From: Chloroflexota bacterium
Lineage (GTDB): Bacteria > Chloroflexota > Limnocylindria > Limnocylindrales > CSP1-4
Length of the DNA: 53,812 bases
Direction of reading: 5' to 3'
Assembly: GCA_005889475.1 (NCBI GenBank)
Contig: VBGT01000028.1
Coordinates: 1-53,812, forward strand
Below the pieces are notes generated by a model, which was not told where the DNA came from, searched no databases, and saw nothing but the letters and a program-made list of their open reading frames with translations. Each line of letters starts with the position of its first letter. Position 1 is the stretch's first letter. Positions 10,193 through 20,237 of this stretch are shown piece by piece. The position numbers and the translations under genes were made by a program.

Positions 10193-11461
10193 GTGTTCGA
10201 GTCGCTGCTCAACGCCTTCCGCGCGCCTGACATCCGGCGCCGGATCCTGTTCGTCCTCGGGATCCTGATCGTCTACCGGCTGCTGGCCCAGGTGCCGCTG
10301 CCGGGCATCGATCGCGCGGCGCTGGCCGACTTCTTCAAGAACAACGCCGCGTTCGGGATCATCGACCTGTTCGCGGGCGGTGGGTTGTCGCAGCTGTCGA
10401 TCGTCGGGTTGGCGATGAACCCGTACATCAACGCCTCGATCATCATGCAGCTGATGACGGGCGTGATCCCGTCACTGCAGGCCCTGAGCCGCGAGGGCGA
10501 GTACGGTCGCCAGCGGCTGAACCAGTACACGCGCTACCTGACCGTCCCGATGGCCCTCCTGCAGGCGTTCGGCATCCTGTCGGCGCTGAGCGCGAGGGAC
10601 GTCATCATCGGCGGCTTCGGCCTCGGCAACGCCCAGAGCTGGGTGCAGATGGTCACCCTGGTCGCCGGCGCGATCGTCCTGATGTGGCTCGGCGAGCTGA
10701 TCACCGGCAACGGCATCAGCTTCATCATCTTCGCGGGCATCGTGAGCCGCGCTCCGGCGGGGGTGCTCGGCGTCCTGAGCCAGCCGTCGCCGCGTGACAT
10801 CGTCCTGTTCGTGATCCTGGCCATCGTCGCGGTGGCCGTGATCATCTACATCCAGGAGGGCCAGCGGCGGATCCCGATCCAATATGCCAGCCGGGTACGG
10901 GGCCGGCGCATGTACCAGGGCGGCCAGACCTTCCTCCCGCTGCGGGTCAACCTCGCGGGCGTGATCCCGATCATCTTCGCGATCAGCATCCTGGCCTTCC
11001 CCGGCCAGCTCGCGGCGTATTTCTCGTTCTCCCAGGTCGAGGGCGTGCGCAACGTCGCCAACGCGATCGGCGCGTTCCTGTCGCCGACCTCGATCCAGTA
11101 CGCGATCATCTACTTCGTCCTCGTCGTCGGGTTCACGTACTTCTACACCGCGTTCACGTTCAAGCCCGACGAGACCGCGGAGCAGCTGCGCAAGAACGGC
11201 GGGTTCATCCCGGGCATCCGTCCCGGCCGCCCGACGCAGGAGTACCTCGGCCGGGTCGTGAGCCGGATCACGCTCGCCGGCTCGCTGTTCCTCGGCTCCG
11301 TCGCCGTGTTCCCGGTGATCCTCGGCGGGCTCGACCCGTCCCTGCAGGGGCTCGCGATCGGCGGCACCGGCCTGCTGATCGTCGTCTCGGTCGTGGTCGA
11401 GACGATGAAGCAGATCGAGGCGCAGCTCATGATGCGGAATTACGAGGGGTTCATCCGATGA
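10193..11461 (+). CDS. secY: Preprotein translocase subunit SecY
   Basis: LLAQVPLPGID...PYINASIIMQLMTGVIPSLQALSREGEYGRQRLNQYTRYLT. Confidence 0.98.
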   Translation: MFESLLNAFRAPDIRRRILFVLGILIVYRLLAQVPLPGIDRAALADFFKNNAAFGIIDLFAGGGLSQLSIVGLAMNPYINASIIMQLMTGVIPSLQALSREGEYGRQRLNQYTRYLTVPMALLQAFGILSALSARDVIIGGFGLGNAQSWVQMVTLVAGAIVLMWLGELITGNGISFIIFAGIVSRAPAGVLGVLSQPSPRDIVLFVILAIVAVAVIIYIQEGQRRIPIQYASRVRGRRMYQGGQTFLPLRVNLAGVIPIIFAISILAFPGQLAAYFSFSQVEGVRNVANAIGAFLSPTSIQYAIIYFVLVVGFTYFYTAFTFKPDETAEQLRKNGGFIPGIRPGRPTQEYLGRVVSRITLAGSLFLGSVAVFPVILGGLDPSLQGLAIGGTGLLIVVSVVVETMKQIEAQLMMRNYEGFIR

Positions 11462-11488
11462 TGGCGCGGCTCGGGATGAGCTCACCGA

Positions 11489-11520
11489 GGACCGAGCCAA
11501 GCTCCGCGGGCGCTCGGTCC
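11489..11520 (+). promoter_or_regulatory. Intergenic inverted repeat (9-bp perfect stem, 14-nt loop) between secY and adk
   Basis: GGACCGAGC ... GCTCGGTCC at 11489-11497 / 11512-11520. Confidence 0.5.
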
Positions 11521-11556
11521 GAGGTCTTCATCCGCTAGCGGCGGGAAGCGATCGCC

Positions 11557-12240
11557 ATGACGGTTGCGGTATTGCTCGGCGCGCCCGGCGCAGGCAAGGG
11601 AACGCAGGCGCCGCTGCTGGCGAAGCGGCTCGGCGTGCCGGTGCTCGCCTCCGGCGAGCTCCTTCGGGCTGAGGCCGCGACCGGCAGCGACGTCGGTCGC
11701 GAGGTCGACTCGATCATGCGCTCGGGCGAGCTCGTCCCGGATCAGACAGTGGTTCGACTGTTCCTCGATCGCCTCGGCCGCCCGGACGCCGAACGAGGCG
11801 CGATCCTCGACGGCTTCCCGCGCACGCGGGCCCAGGCGGCCGCCCTCGACGCGGCGCTTGCGGAGGTCGACGGCCGCGTCGACCGCGCGCTCCTGATCGA
11901 CGTCCCGACCGAGGACCTCATCTCACGCTTCGCCGACCGCGTGATCTGCCGCGCCGGCGGCCACGTCTACAACCTGCGCACGAACCCGCCGCGGGTGCCG
12001 GACGTATGCGACATCGATGGCTCGGAGCTGGTCCGGCGCGCGGACGACGCGGAGGAGACCGTGCGTGCCAGGATGCTGCAGCAGCTCGGGCCGCTCGAAG
12101 AGGTCGCCGATCACTACCGGCGGCTCGGCATCCTGACCGCCGTGGATGGGACGCAGTCGATCGACCGGGTGGCGGCAGACCTGGTGGCCGCCCTGAGCAG
12201 CCCGGCAGCGGACAGCCCCGCGGCGGCCGCAGGCAGGTGA
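11557..12240 (+). CDS. adk: Adenylate kinase
   Basis: LLGAPGAGKGTQAPLLAKRLGVPVLASGELLR...DGFPRTRAQA. Confidence 0.97.
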   Translation: MTVAVLLGAPGAGKGTQAPLLAKRLGVPVLASGELLRAEAATGSDVGREVDSIMRSGELVPDQTVVRLFLDRLGRPDAERGAILDGFPRTRAQAAALDAALAEVDGRVDRALLIDVPTEDLISRFADRVICRAGGHVYNLRTNPPRVPDVCDIDGSELVRRADDAEETVRARMLQQLGPLEEVADHYRRLGILTAVDGTQSIDRVAADLVAALSSPAADSPAAAAGR

Positions 12241-13016
12241 TCACGAGGAAGTCGGTCCGCGAGATCGACAAGATGCGGCGGGCGGGGCGGATCGTGGCGG
12301 AGGTGCTGGCGCTCGTCGAATCCGAGCTCAGGCCGGGCGTGACCACGGCGCATCTCGACCGGCTGGCCGAGCGCCACATCCTGGGCGCAGGGGCGATCCC
12401 CTCGTTCAAGGGCTACCTCGGCGGTGGCCGCTACGGCAAGGGCCCGCGGGCGTTTCCGGCGAGCACGTGCATCTCGATCGACTCCGAGGTCGTGCATGGC
12501 ATCCCCGGCGAGCGGACCATTCGCGCCGGCTCGCTCGTGTCCGTCGACGTCGGCGCCATCGTCGAGGGCTGGCACGGCGACGGCGCGCGAACGTTCGTGG
12601 TCGGTGACGTCGGCCAGCAGGCGCGTGACCTCGTCGACGCGACGCGGCTGGCGATGATGGCCGGCATCGGCGCGGCACAAGCCGGGGCGCGGGTGGGCGA
12701 CATCTCGGCCGCGGTCGAGGACGTCGGCAAGGCCCACGGCTTCGGCATCGTCCGCCCGTTCGTGGGCCACGGCATCGGCACCGAGATGCACCAGGAGCCG
12801 CAGGTCCCGAACTACCGTACCGGCTCCCGCGGCCCCGAGCTGTTGCCCGGCGTGTGCCTGGCGATCGAGCCGATGTTCACGCTCGGCAGCGGCGACGTCT
12901 ACGTCGAGGCCGACGGCTGGACCGTGAACACCGCCGATGACGCCCTCGCGGCCCACTTCGAGCACACCATCGCCGTCACGGACGACGGCCCGGAGATCCT
13001 CACGACGATCCGATGA
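12237..13016 (+). CDS. map: Methionine aminopeptidase type I
   Basis: VITRKSVREIDKMRRAGRIVAEVL...SIDSEVVHGIPGERTI...FVGHGIGTEMHQEPQVPNY; GTG overlaps adk stop. Confidence 0.96.
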   Translation: MITRKSVREIDKMRRAGRIVAEVLALVESELRPGVTTAHLDRLAERHILGAGAIPSFKGYLGGGRYGKGPRAFPASTCISIDSEVVHGIPGERTIRAGSLVSVDVGAIVEGWHGDGARTFVVGDVGQQARDLVDATRLAMMAGIGAAQAGARVGDISAAVEDVGKAHGFGIVRPFVGHGIGTEMHQEPQVPNYRTGSRGPELLPGVCLAIEPMFTLGSGDVYVEADGWTVNTADDALAAHFEHTIAVTDDGPEILTTIR

Positions 13017-13029
13017 CGGCGATCGGTCG

Positions 13030-13059
13030 TTGCCAGGAACCAGGCATTTCTGATATGCT
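13030..13059 (+). promoter_or_regulatory. Putative sigma70-like promoter upstream of infA
   Basis: TTGCCA (13030-13035), 18-nt spacer, TATGCT (13054-13059). Confidence 0.5.
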
Positions 13060-13123
13060 GCACGTTCGTGTGTCGGCCCGTCCGGGCCGGCACTCCGTGT
13101 GAGAAAGGGACCCAGCACCGCCC

Positions 13124-13342
13124 GTGGCGAAGCGAGATGCGATCGAGGTTGAAGGCACGGTCGTGGAGCCGTTGCCCAACACCATGTTTGCGGTCGAGCT
13201 CGAGAACGGACACAAAGTGCTGGCGCATATCTCCGGAAAGCTTCGGATGAACTTCATCCGGATCCTGCCCGGCGACCGCGTGCGAGTCGAGCTGTCGCCC
13301 TACGACCTGACCCGCGGGCGGATCACGTACCGCCTGAAGTAA
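13124..13342 (+). CDS. infA: Translation initiation factor IF-1
   Basis: [72 protein letters not shown]. Confidence 0.98.
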   Translation: MAKRDAIEVEGTVVEPLPNTMFAVELENGHKVLAHISGKLRMNFIRILPGDRVRVELSPYDLTRGRITYRLK

Positions 13343-13398
13343 CCGCTCAAAGAACCCGTCCCCCGAGGACGAGCACAGGAAACGACAACGAGGAAGCG

Positions 13399-13512
13399 TT
13401 GAAAGTCAGAGCCTCGATCAAGGCACGCTGCGACAACTGCAAAGTCATCCGCCGTCACGGGACCGTGATGGTCATCTGCACCAACCCCAAGCACAAGCAG
13501 CGGCAGGGGTAG
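13399..13512 (+). CDS. rpmJ: 50S ribosomal protein L36 (TTG start; absent from supplied ORF track)
   Basis: Hand translation: (M)[36 protein letters not shown]; between infA and rpsM. Confidence 0.95.
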   Translation: MKVRASIKARCDNCKVIRRHGTVMVICTNPKHKQRQG

Positions 13513-13521
13513 GGCAGACCG

Positions 13522-13899
13522 ATGGCACGCATCGCCGGCATCGACATCCCCCGCGAGAAGCGGGTGGAGGTCGCGCTCACGTACATCTACGGCATCGGCC
13601 TGCCGACCGCCCAGAAGATCCTCGTCCAGACGAGCGTCAACGCCGACACCCGCGTCCGCGACCTGACCGAGGACCAGGTGAACCGGCTGCGCGAGCTCAT
13701 CGATCGGCGATTCAAGGTCGAGGGCGACCTCCGGCGCGAGGTCGCGACCAACATCAAGCGACTGCAGGACATCGGCTCGTACCGCGGCCTGCGCCACCGG
13801 CGCAACCTGCCCGTGCGCGGGCAGCGGACCAAGACCAACGCGCGCCAGCGGCGCGGCCCGAAGCGCACGGTCGGCGCTCGGCGCAAGGCCACGAAGTAA
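13522..13899 (+). CDS. rpsM: 30S ribosomal protein S13
   Basis: [26 protein letters not shown]. Confidence 0.98.
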   Translation: MARIAGIDIPREKRVEVALTYIYGIGLPTAQKILVQTSVNADTRVRDLTEDQVNRLRELIDRRFKVEGDLRREVATNIKRLQDIGSYRGLRHRRNLPVRGQRTKTNARQRRGPKRTVGARRKATK

Positions 13900-13917
13900 G
13901 GCGGGGATCGAAGCGAC

Positions 13918-14313
13918 ATGGCTGAACGCAAGAAGGCGGTCAAGCAGCGACGCCGTGAGAAGAAGAACGTCCCGGTCGGGCACGCTCGGATCCAGGCCTC
14001 GTTCAACAACACGATCATCACGATCACCGATCTCGGCGGCTCGGTCGTGAGCTGGGGCTCGGCCGGCGTGGCCGGGTTCAAGGGCTCGCGCAAGAGCACG
14101 CCCTACGCCGCCGCGCTGTCGGCCGAGGTGGCCGCGCGCAAGGCGATGGAGCACGGGATGCGCCAGGTCGAGGTGTTCGTCAAGGGCCCCGGCGCCGGGC
14201 GCGAGCAGGCCATCCGCTCGCTGCAGGCCGCCGGGCTGGAAGTCACCGCCATCACCGACGTCACCCCGGTCCCGCACAACGGCTGCCGCCCGCCCAAGCG
14301 GCGCAGGGTCTGA
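13918..14313 (+). CDS. rpsK: 30S ribosomal protein S11
   Basis: [45 protein letters not shown]. Confidence 0.98.
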   Translation: MAERKKAVKQRRREKKNVPVGHARIQASFNNTIITITDLGGSVVSWGSAGVAGFKGSRKSTPYAAALSAEVAARKAMEHGMRQVEVFVKGPGAGREQAIRSLQAAGLEVTAITDVTPVPHNGCRPPKRRRV

Positions 14314-14317
14314 GCAG

Positions 14318-14944
14318 ATGGCCCGCTACACCGAGTCCGTCTGCCGCCTGTGCCGTCGAGAGGGCGCCAAGCTCTTCCTCAAGGGCACCCGCTGCTACAC
14401 CAAGAAGTGCTCGTTCGAGCGCCGCCCGACCCCGCCCGGCCAGCACGGCGTCCGCCGCCGCAAGATGGGCGACTTCGGCATCCAGCTCCGCGAGAAGCAG
14501 AAGATGCGCCGCGTGTACGGCGTGCTCGAGCGCCAGTTCCGGAACTACTTCCGGTACGCCGAGGAGCACACCGGCGTTACCGGCGAGGCGCTGCTCCAGT
14601 CGCTCGAGACCCGGCTCGACAACGTCGTCTTCCGCCTCGGCTTCGCGAGCTCCCGGGCGCAGGCCCGCCAGCTCGTCACCCATGGCCACTTCGCGGTCAA
14701 TGGCGTTCCCACGAACGTGGCGTCGTACGCGACGAAGCCCGGCGATCGCGTGGAGGTGCGCGAGAGCCGCCGTGGCCGCGAGGCGTTCAAGGTCATCCGC
14801 GAGACGCTGCGCTCGCACACGGCCCCGGACTGGCTGAGCCTCGATGCCGCCAAGCTCGCCGGGTCCGTCTCCAGCTTGCCCCGCCGCGACCAGATGCCGC
14901 TCGACCTGTCCGAGCAGCTCGTGGTCGAGTACTACTCGAGGTAG
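14318..14944 (+). CDS. rpsD: 30S ribosomal protein S4 (zinc-binding form)
   Basis: MARYTESVCRLCRREGAKLFLKGTRCYTKKCSFERRPTPPGQHG. Confidence 0.98.
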   Translation: MARYTESVCRLCRREGAKLFLKGTRCYTKKCSFERRPTPPGQHGVRRRKMGDFGIQLREKQKMRRVYGVLERQFRNYFRYAEEHTGVTGEALLQSLETRLDNVVFRLGFASSRAQARQLVTHGHFAVNGVPTNVASYATKPGDRVEVRESRRGREAFKVIRETLRSHTAPDWLSLDAAKLAGSVSSLPRRDQMPLDLSEQLVVEYYSR

Positions 14945-14952
14945 CCCCACTC

Positions 14953-15951
14953 ATGATCGAACAGCTCGAGACCCCGCAGATCGAGTCCGTCGAAGAGGTC
15001 GGCACGTACGCCAAGTACGAGGTCGGTCCGCTCCAGGCGGGCTACGGCGTGACCCTCGGCAACGCGCTCCGGCGCGTCCTCCTGTCCTCCCTCGAGGGCG
15101 CCGCCGTGACGTCGCTCCAGATCCGCGACGTGTACCAGGAGTTCTCCACGATGCCCGGCGTCAAGGAAGACGTCACCCAGATCGTGCTGAACGTCAAGAA
15201 GCTGCGCATGAAGAGCTTCGCGACCCACCCGGTGCAGCTCCGCCTGACCAAGAGTGGTGCGGGCCCGGTGCTCGCCGCGGACGTCATGGAGTCGGCCGAT
15301 GTCGAGATCGTGAACCGCGACCTCGTGCTGATGACCCTCGACTCGGACGACGTGACGATCGACATGGACATGACCGTCGAGCGTGGCGTCGGCTACCTCG
15401 GCGTCGAGCGCACCGAGGCGCTGCCGATCGGCGTGATCGCGGTCGACGCCATCTTCACCCCGGTTCGCAAGGTGAACTACTGGGTCGAGAGCACGCGCGT
15501 CGGCCAGGTCACCAACTTCGACAAGCTGACGATCGAGATCGAGACCGACGGCACCATCGGGCCGGAGGAGGCGCTGAGCCGCGCCTCGTCGATCCTGATC
15601 GAGCAGTTCCGCCCGTTCGTGACGATCGGGCAGGCCCAGATGGCCGCCGATCGCGGTGTGCCCGGCATCCCGCAGCTGCCGCCGAACATGCTCGACATGC
15701 CCATCGAAGAGCTCGACCTCCCGATGCGCGCCTACAACTCGCTCAAGCGCAACAACATCGTCAAGGTCGGGCAGCTCCTCCAGCTCAAGGACGAGGACCT
15801 GCTCCGGATGCGCAACTTCGGCAAGAAGTCGCTCGACGAGATGAAGGAGCGGCTCAGGATGCGCGGGTTCATCCTGCCGGAGACCGAGCCGTCGGAGTTC
15901 GGCGATGAGGAGACCGAGGGCGAAGCGACATTCGAGGACGAGGAATCCTGA
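14953..15951 (+). CDS. rpoA: DNA-directed RNA polymerase subunit alpha
   Basis: KYEVGPLQAGYGVTLGNALRRVLLSSLEGAAVTSLQI; C-terminal domain LKRNNIVKVGQLLQLKDEDLLRMRNFGKKSLDEM. Confidence 0.98.
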   Translation: MIEQLETPQIESVEEVGTYAKYEVGPLQAGYGVTLGNALRRVLLSSLEGAAVTSLQIRDVYQEFSTMPGVKEDVTQIVLNVKKLRMKSFATHPVQLRLTKSGAGPVLAADVMESADVEIVNRDLVLMTLDSDDVTIDMDMTVERGVGYLGVERTEALPIGVIAVDAIFTPVRKVNYWVESTRVGQVTNFDKLTIEIETDGTIGPEEALSRASSILIEQFRPFVTIGQAQMAADRGVPGIPQLPPNMLDMPIEELDLPMRAYNSLKRNNIVKVGQLLQLKDEDLLRMRNFGKKSLDEMKERLRMRGFILPETEPSEFGDEETEGEATFEDEES

Positions 15952-15954
15952 GCG

Positions 15955-16311
15955 ATGACCTCGCACCGCATCGACGGCCGCAAGCTCGGCCGGTCGATGG
16001 GCCACCGCCTTGCGCTCTACAAGAACCTGACCGTGTCGGTGCTGCGCTACGAGCGCGTCCGGACGACCGAGGCCAAGGCCAAGGAGGTCCAGGGTCGCAT
16101 CGAGAAGGCGATCACGCTCGCCAAGCGCGGTGACCTGTCGGCGCGGCGCGCCATCATCTCGCAATTCCCGACCGAGCCGCTCGTCGTGACCAAGCTGTTC
16201 GATGAGATCGCTCCCAAATACGCCGATCGCTCCTCCGGCTTCACCCGCATCGTCAAGATCGGGCCGCGGCCGGGCGACGCGGCGGAAATCGTCCAGATCG
16301 AACTGGTCTAA
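15955..16311 (+). CDS. rplQ: 50S ribosomal protein L17
   Basis: GRKLGRSMGHRLALYKNLTVSVLRYERVRTTEAKAKEVQ. Confidence 0.97.
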   Translation: MTSHRIDGRKLGRSMGHRLALYKNLTVSVLRYERVRTTEAKAKEVQGRIEKAITLAKRGDLSARRAIISQFPTEPLVVTKLFDEIAPKYADRSSGFTRIVKIGPRPGDAAEIVQIELV

Positions 16312-16314
16312 GCG

Positions 16315-17121
16315 ATGCCCGAGAGGGCACGACGTGGGCGGACCGCTCGACGGTTCAGGGCCACGGTTGAATACGACGGCACGGAGTTCGCGGGCTTTCA
16401 GCTACAGCCGAAGGCCCGCACCATCCAGGGAGAGCTCGAGGCCGCGCTGGCCCGCCTGTCCGGCGGGATCCGCCAGCCGGTCGTCGGTGCGGGACGGACC
16501 GACGCCGGGGTGCATGCCACGGGCCAGGTGATCGCGTTCACCTATCCGGGCAGCCTCTCGGTCGAGGCCCTGGGGGCGGCGCTCAACGGGACGCTCCCGC
16601 CGGATGTCGCGGTGCGCGACCTCCGTCGGGCGCCCGCCGGGTTCAACCCCCGCTACGCGGCCCGCTACCGGGAGTACCGGTATTCTGTCTGGAACGGCCC
16701 GCGGAGCCCGCTCCGGGAGCGCACCGCGCTCTGGGTGCGGCAGGACCTCGACACCAGCGCGATGGCGCGAGCCGCGACGGCCTTCGAGGGCCGGCACGAC
16801 TTCAGCGCTTTCGGCGGGGCCGATCCACAGCCGGTCCGGACCGTGCACCGGCTCCGGGTCCGGCGCGACGGGTCGCTGGTGACGATCGACGTGCGAGCCG
16901 ACGCCCTCCTGCGCGGCATGGTGCGACGCATCGTCGCCGCCCTGCTCGCGGTGGGCAAGGGAGAGCTGGACGCCTCGGCCGTTCCGGGGCTGCTCAGCGG
17001 CGGAGAGCCGGCACTGGCCGGCGCGGCCGCCCCGGCCCGAGGCCTGTGCCTCCGGCGCGTCGCCCTCGGGCGGCGCCAGATACAGGACGCAACAGGACAG
17101 GACGCAGGACACGAGGATTGA
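16315..17121 (+). CDS. truA: tRNA pseudouridine38-40 synthase
   Basis: FRATVEYDGTEFAGFQLQPKARTIQGELEAAL...GAGRTDAGVHATGQV. Confidence 0.96.
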   Translation: MPERARRGRTARRFRATVEYDGTEFAGFQLQPKARTIQGELEAALARLSGGIRQPVVGAGRTDAGVHATGQVIAFTYPGSLSVEALGAALNGTLPPDVAVRDLRRAPAGFNPRYAARYREYRYSVWNGPRSPLRERTALWVRQDLDTSAMARAATAFEGRHDFSAFGGADPQPVRTVHRLRVRRDGSLVTIDVRADALLRGMVRRIVAALLAVGKGELDASAVPGLLSGGEPALAGAAAPARGLCLRRVALGRRQIQDATGQDAGHED

Positions 17122-17552
17122 TGAACGACAAGACGTATACCGCGCGACAGGGCGAGATCGAGCGCAACTGGTTCGTCGTCGATGCGACGGGCGAGACGCT
17201 CGGTCGGCTCGCCACGCGGGTCGCCCGTGTCCTCGAGGGCAAGCACAAGCCGACCTGGTCGCCGAACCTCGACGGCGGCGATCACGTGATCGTGCTCAAC
17301 GCTCGGAAGGTCTCGGTGAGCGCCGCCAAGCTCGAGACGAAGACGTACGTGCGTCACAGCGGCCACCCGCAGGGCCTCAAGGAGGAGTCGCTCGGCAGGC
17401 TGCTCGAGCGCCGTCCCGAGGAGGTCATCCGGCGCGCGATCAAGGGTATGCTCCCGCACACTCGCCTCGGCGCCCAACAGCTGCGCAAGCTCAAGATCTA
17501 CGCCGGCTCGGACCATCCCCATCAGGCCCAGCGGCCTGAGCCGCTCGCCTGA
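17121..17552 (+). CDS. rplM: 50S ribosomal protein L13
   Basis: [47 protein letters not shown]. Confidence 0.97.
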   Translation: MNDKTYTARQGEIERNWFVVDATGETLGRLATRVARVLEGKHKPTWSPNLDGGDHVIVLNARKVSVSAAKLETKTYVRHSGHPQGLKEESLGRLLERRPEEVIRRAIKGMLPHTRLGAQQLRKLKIYAGSDHPHQAQRPEPLA

Positions 17553-17565
17553 CGGAGGACTGCAC

Positions 17566-17964
17566 ATGACCACCTCGGCGTTCAACTCGGGCACGGGACG
17601 GCGCAAGACGGCCGTCGCCCGCGTCCGGCTGCTGCCCGGTGAGGGCGAGATCGTGATCAATGGCCGTTCCCTCGTCGAGCACTTCGGCGCGGCGATCGAT
17701 GAGGCCGAGATCCGCCTGCCGTTCCGGGTCACGAACACGGACGGGCGCTACAACGCGATGATCAAGGTCGAGGGTGGCGGGGTCACCGGGCAGGCCGGCG
17801 CGGTCCGCCACGGCATCGCCCGAGCGCTGCTCGAGCTCGACCCGGAGGGCCACCGCCTCCAGCTGCGTCAGGCCGGGCTGCTGACCCGCGACCCGCGCAT
17901 GAATGAACGCAAGAAGTACGGCCTCAAGCGTGCCCGCAAGGCGCCGCAGTACACCAAGCGATAG
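17566..17964 (+). CDS. rpsI: 30S ribosomal protein S9
   Basis: [26 protein letters not shown]...[25 protein letters not shown]. Confidence 0.98.
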   Translation: MTTSAFNSGTGRRKTAVARVRLLPGEGEIVINGRSLVEHFGAAIDEAEIRLPFRVTNTDGRYNAMIKVEGGGVTGQAGAVRHGIARALLELDPEGHRLQLRQAGLLTRDPRMNERKKYGLKRARKAPQYTKR

Positions 17965-18021
17965 GGTCCCAGTACCCCCGGCGGTGACCGTTGCGGCGGC
18001 CACCGCGCTAGGCTCGCCCCC

Positions 18022-19059
18022 GTGAGCGGGCCACTCTTCGACCAGTACAAGGCGGCGCTCCGGCGCGGGCACATGTCCGCCCTCGGGGGAGACCTGGACG
18101 ACGCCCTCGAGGCGTATCGCGAGGCGGCCCGCCTTGTCCCCGAACGGACCCTTCCGCTCGCCAGTCAGGGCACGGTGCTGCATCGGCTCGACCGCTGGCC
18201 CGAGGCAGCCGAGGTCTTCGACAGCGCCCTGCGCCTGACCCCGGACGACGAGGCGACGCTGCGCGCACGTGCGACCGCCCGCGAGGAGCGCGGCATGCGC
18301 TCCGGGGCGGCGGCCGATCTCGAGCGCTTGGCGTTCGTGCTGGATGTGTCGGGTCGCGCTCCCGAGGCCGCCGAGGCCGCGCGCCGGGCGAACGAGCTCG
18401 AACCGACGCCGGCTCGGGCGGCCCTTGCGGAACGGCTGATCGTGCCGGCGACCCCGGGCGTCGACGCGAGCGTCGAGCACGATGCCGCAACCGGCCACAG
18501 CGACCCTGGCATCGAGGGCGACGCCGACGCCGGTGGCCCGGAGTGGCCGTCAGCGGACGACGGTCCGGCGACGTCCGCTGCCATCCCGGAAGCCGAATCG
18601 GCTGCCGCTGCCGCGGAGTCATCGGCCGCCGTTGAGGCCGGCTCGAACTGGCCGGCGATCGACCTGCCCACACCACCAGCACCGCCGATCGTCGGGCCGC
18701 CGCCGGACACCGAGCAGCTCATGGCCGAGGCGGCCGCCCTGTTCGATGCCGGCGACACCGCCGGCGCGGGCGAGCGGATGCTCACCGCCGTCGCCGTGCA
18801 TCGTGCGGCGGGCCGGCTCGACGCCGCCCTCGACGTGTGCTTCCAGCTGCTCGCCATCGCCCCGGGCGATCCGCACGTCCACCTCGCGATCGCCAACCTC
18901 CAGCTCGACCGCGGCTGGACCCCGCTCGCCCGCGAGAAGATCGACCTGCTCCTCCGACTGACATCGCTGACCGGCGACACGCAGGCCGAGGCGGACACCC
19001 ACGGGCTCGCGTCGGAGCGCCTCCGCGACGAGCCGGTGAGCTCGACGACCCGGCGCTAG
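18022..19059 (+). CDS. TPR-repeat protein with two helical halves and an Ala-rich linker
   Basis: GGDLDDALEAYREAARLVPERTLPLASQGTVLHRLDRWPEAAEVFDSALRLTPDD TPR-like periodicity. Confidence 0.75.
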   Translation: MSGPLFDQYKAALRRGHMSALGGDLDDALEAYREAARLVPERTLPLASQGTVLHRLDRWPEAAEVFDSALRLTPDDEATLRARATAREERGMRSGAAADLERLAFVLDVSGRAPEAAEAARRANELEPTPARAALAERLIVPATPGVDASVEHDAATGHSDPGIEGDADAGGPEWPSADDGPATSAAIPEAESAAAAAESSAAVEAGSNWPAIDLPTPPAPPIVGPPPDTEQLMAEAAALFDAGDTAGAGERMLTAVAVHRAAGRLDAALDVCFQLLAIAPGDPHVHLAIANLQLDRGWTPLAREKIDLLLRLTSLTGDTQAEADTHGLASERLRDEPVSSTTRR

Positions 19060-19121
19060 AAGGCCCTCGCGAGGTCCGGACCGGCGGTTCGGCCGAACTC
19101 CCGCGGTACACTCCTCCGGCG

Positions 19122-20237
19122 ATGCCGCAGCTCATCGGGTCGATCCTGGACCAGGTCACGGCGAGCACGTTCCTGGACATCGGGATCACCGCGCTCCTGA
19201 TCTATTGGCTGTTCAGCCTCATCCGCGGAACCAGCGCGGTGAGGCTCGTGATCGGCGTCTCGGTGCTGTTCGCGGTCTACTTCGCGGCGCGGATCCTGTC
19301 CCTCCGCCTGCTCACCCAGATCCTCGAGACAGGAGCCGTTGTCGGCCTATTCGCACTCGTCGTCGTGTTCCAGCCGGAGCTCCGGCGCGCCCTCGACCGC
19401 ATCGGGCGGGTCGGCTCCCTCGGCTGGCTCATGTCGGCCGAGAACCGCACGGCCGAGCTGGTCGCGACCGAGGTCGCCCGCGCCGCGGCGGTGCTGTCAG
19501 CTGAAGGCCACGGCGCTCTGCTCGTGATCGAGCGCGAGACCGGCCTCGAGCAGATCGCGGAGACGGGCGTGATGATCCATGGCGACCTTTCGGCCGACCT
19601 GTTGCGCACGATCTTCTCGCCGAAGTCGCCGCTCCACGACGGCGCTGTGCTCATCCGGGGCGAGAAGGTCCTCGCCGCGGGCGCACTCCTGCCACTCGGT
19701 GAGACGACGATCCACTCCGAGCGCTTCGGCACGCGCCACCGCGCCGCGCTCGGCACGACCGAGCAGACCGACGCGATCGTCGTCGTCGTATCCGAGGAGA
19801 ACGGCCAGGTCAGCCTCGTGCAGCGGGCCCGAATCGTGCGCAACCTCAACGAGTCCCAGCTCGCGCGCTCATTGCGCCAGCTGCTCGAGCCGAGCCCGGA
19901 GCGGACCCGGCTGCGCCTGCCCGCGGCCGTCCCGGGGTCGCGCGCGCCGCGGCTCGCCGACATCGGTCGCGCGGTGCGTGCCGGCCGGCGCGACCAGGCC
20001 CCCGCCGAGCCGATCCCGCCGGACGAGCCGTTCCTGCCCGAGCCCCTCGACGCGACGGCGACCCAGGGAGCTGACGCGTCGGCGTCGCAGGGCGAGGACG
20101 GCCAACCTGACGTCGCCTCGGACGCGACCCCGGTCCGCGACCTGGGTGCGACGAACGGCGTGCCCGGCGACGAGCAAACGGTGGAGCTGCAGCAGGCGGG
20201 TCGCGAGCCGGCGGGGACGCGCGGCCGGGTGCGATGA
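19122..20237 (+). CDS. cdaA: Diadenylate cyclase (membrane-anchored CdaA/DisA_N family)
   Basis: Motifs KSPLHDGAVLIRG and ERFGTRHRAALG; N-terminal hydrophobic helices. Confidence 0.95.
   Translation: MPQLIGSILDQVTASTFLDIGITALLIYWLFSLIRGTSAVRLVIGVSVLFAVYFAARILSLRLLTQILETGAVVGLFALVVVFQPELRRALDRIGRVGSLGWLMSAENRTAELVATEVARAAAVLSAEGHGALLVIERETGLEQIAETGVMIHGDLSADLLRTIFSPKSPLHDGAVLIRGEKVLAAGALLPLGETTIHSERFGTRHRAALGTTEQTDAIVVVVSEENGQVSLVQRARIVRNLNESQLARSLRQLLEPSPERTRLRLPAAVPGSRAPRLADIGRAVRAGRRDQAPAEPIPPDEPFLPEPLDATATQGADASASQGEDGQPDVASDATPVRDLGATNGVPGDEQTVELQQAGREPAGTRGRVR

Noticed and set aside
19072-19081. Palindrome ggtccggacc upstream of cdaA as an operator site
   Set aside because: Short GC palindromes are expected by chance at this composition and no second copy near similar promoters was noticed.
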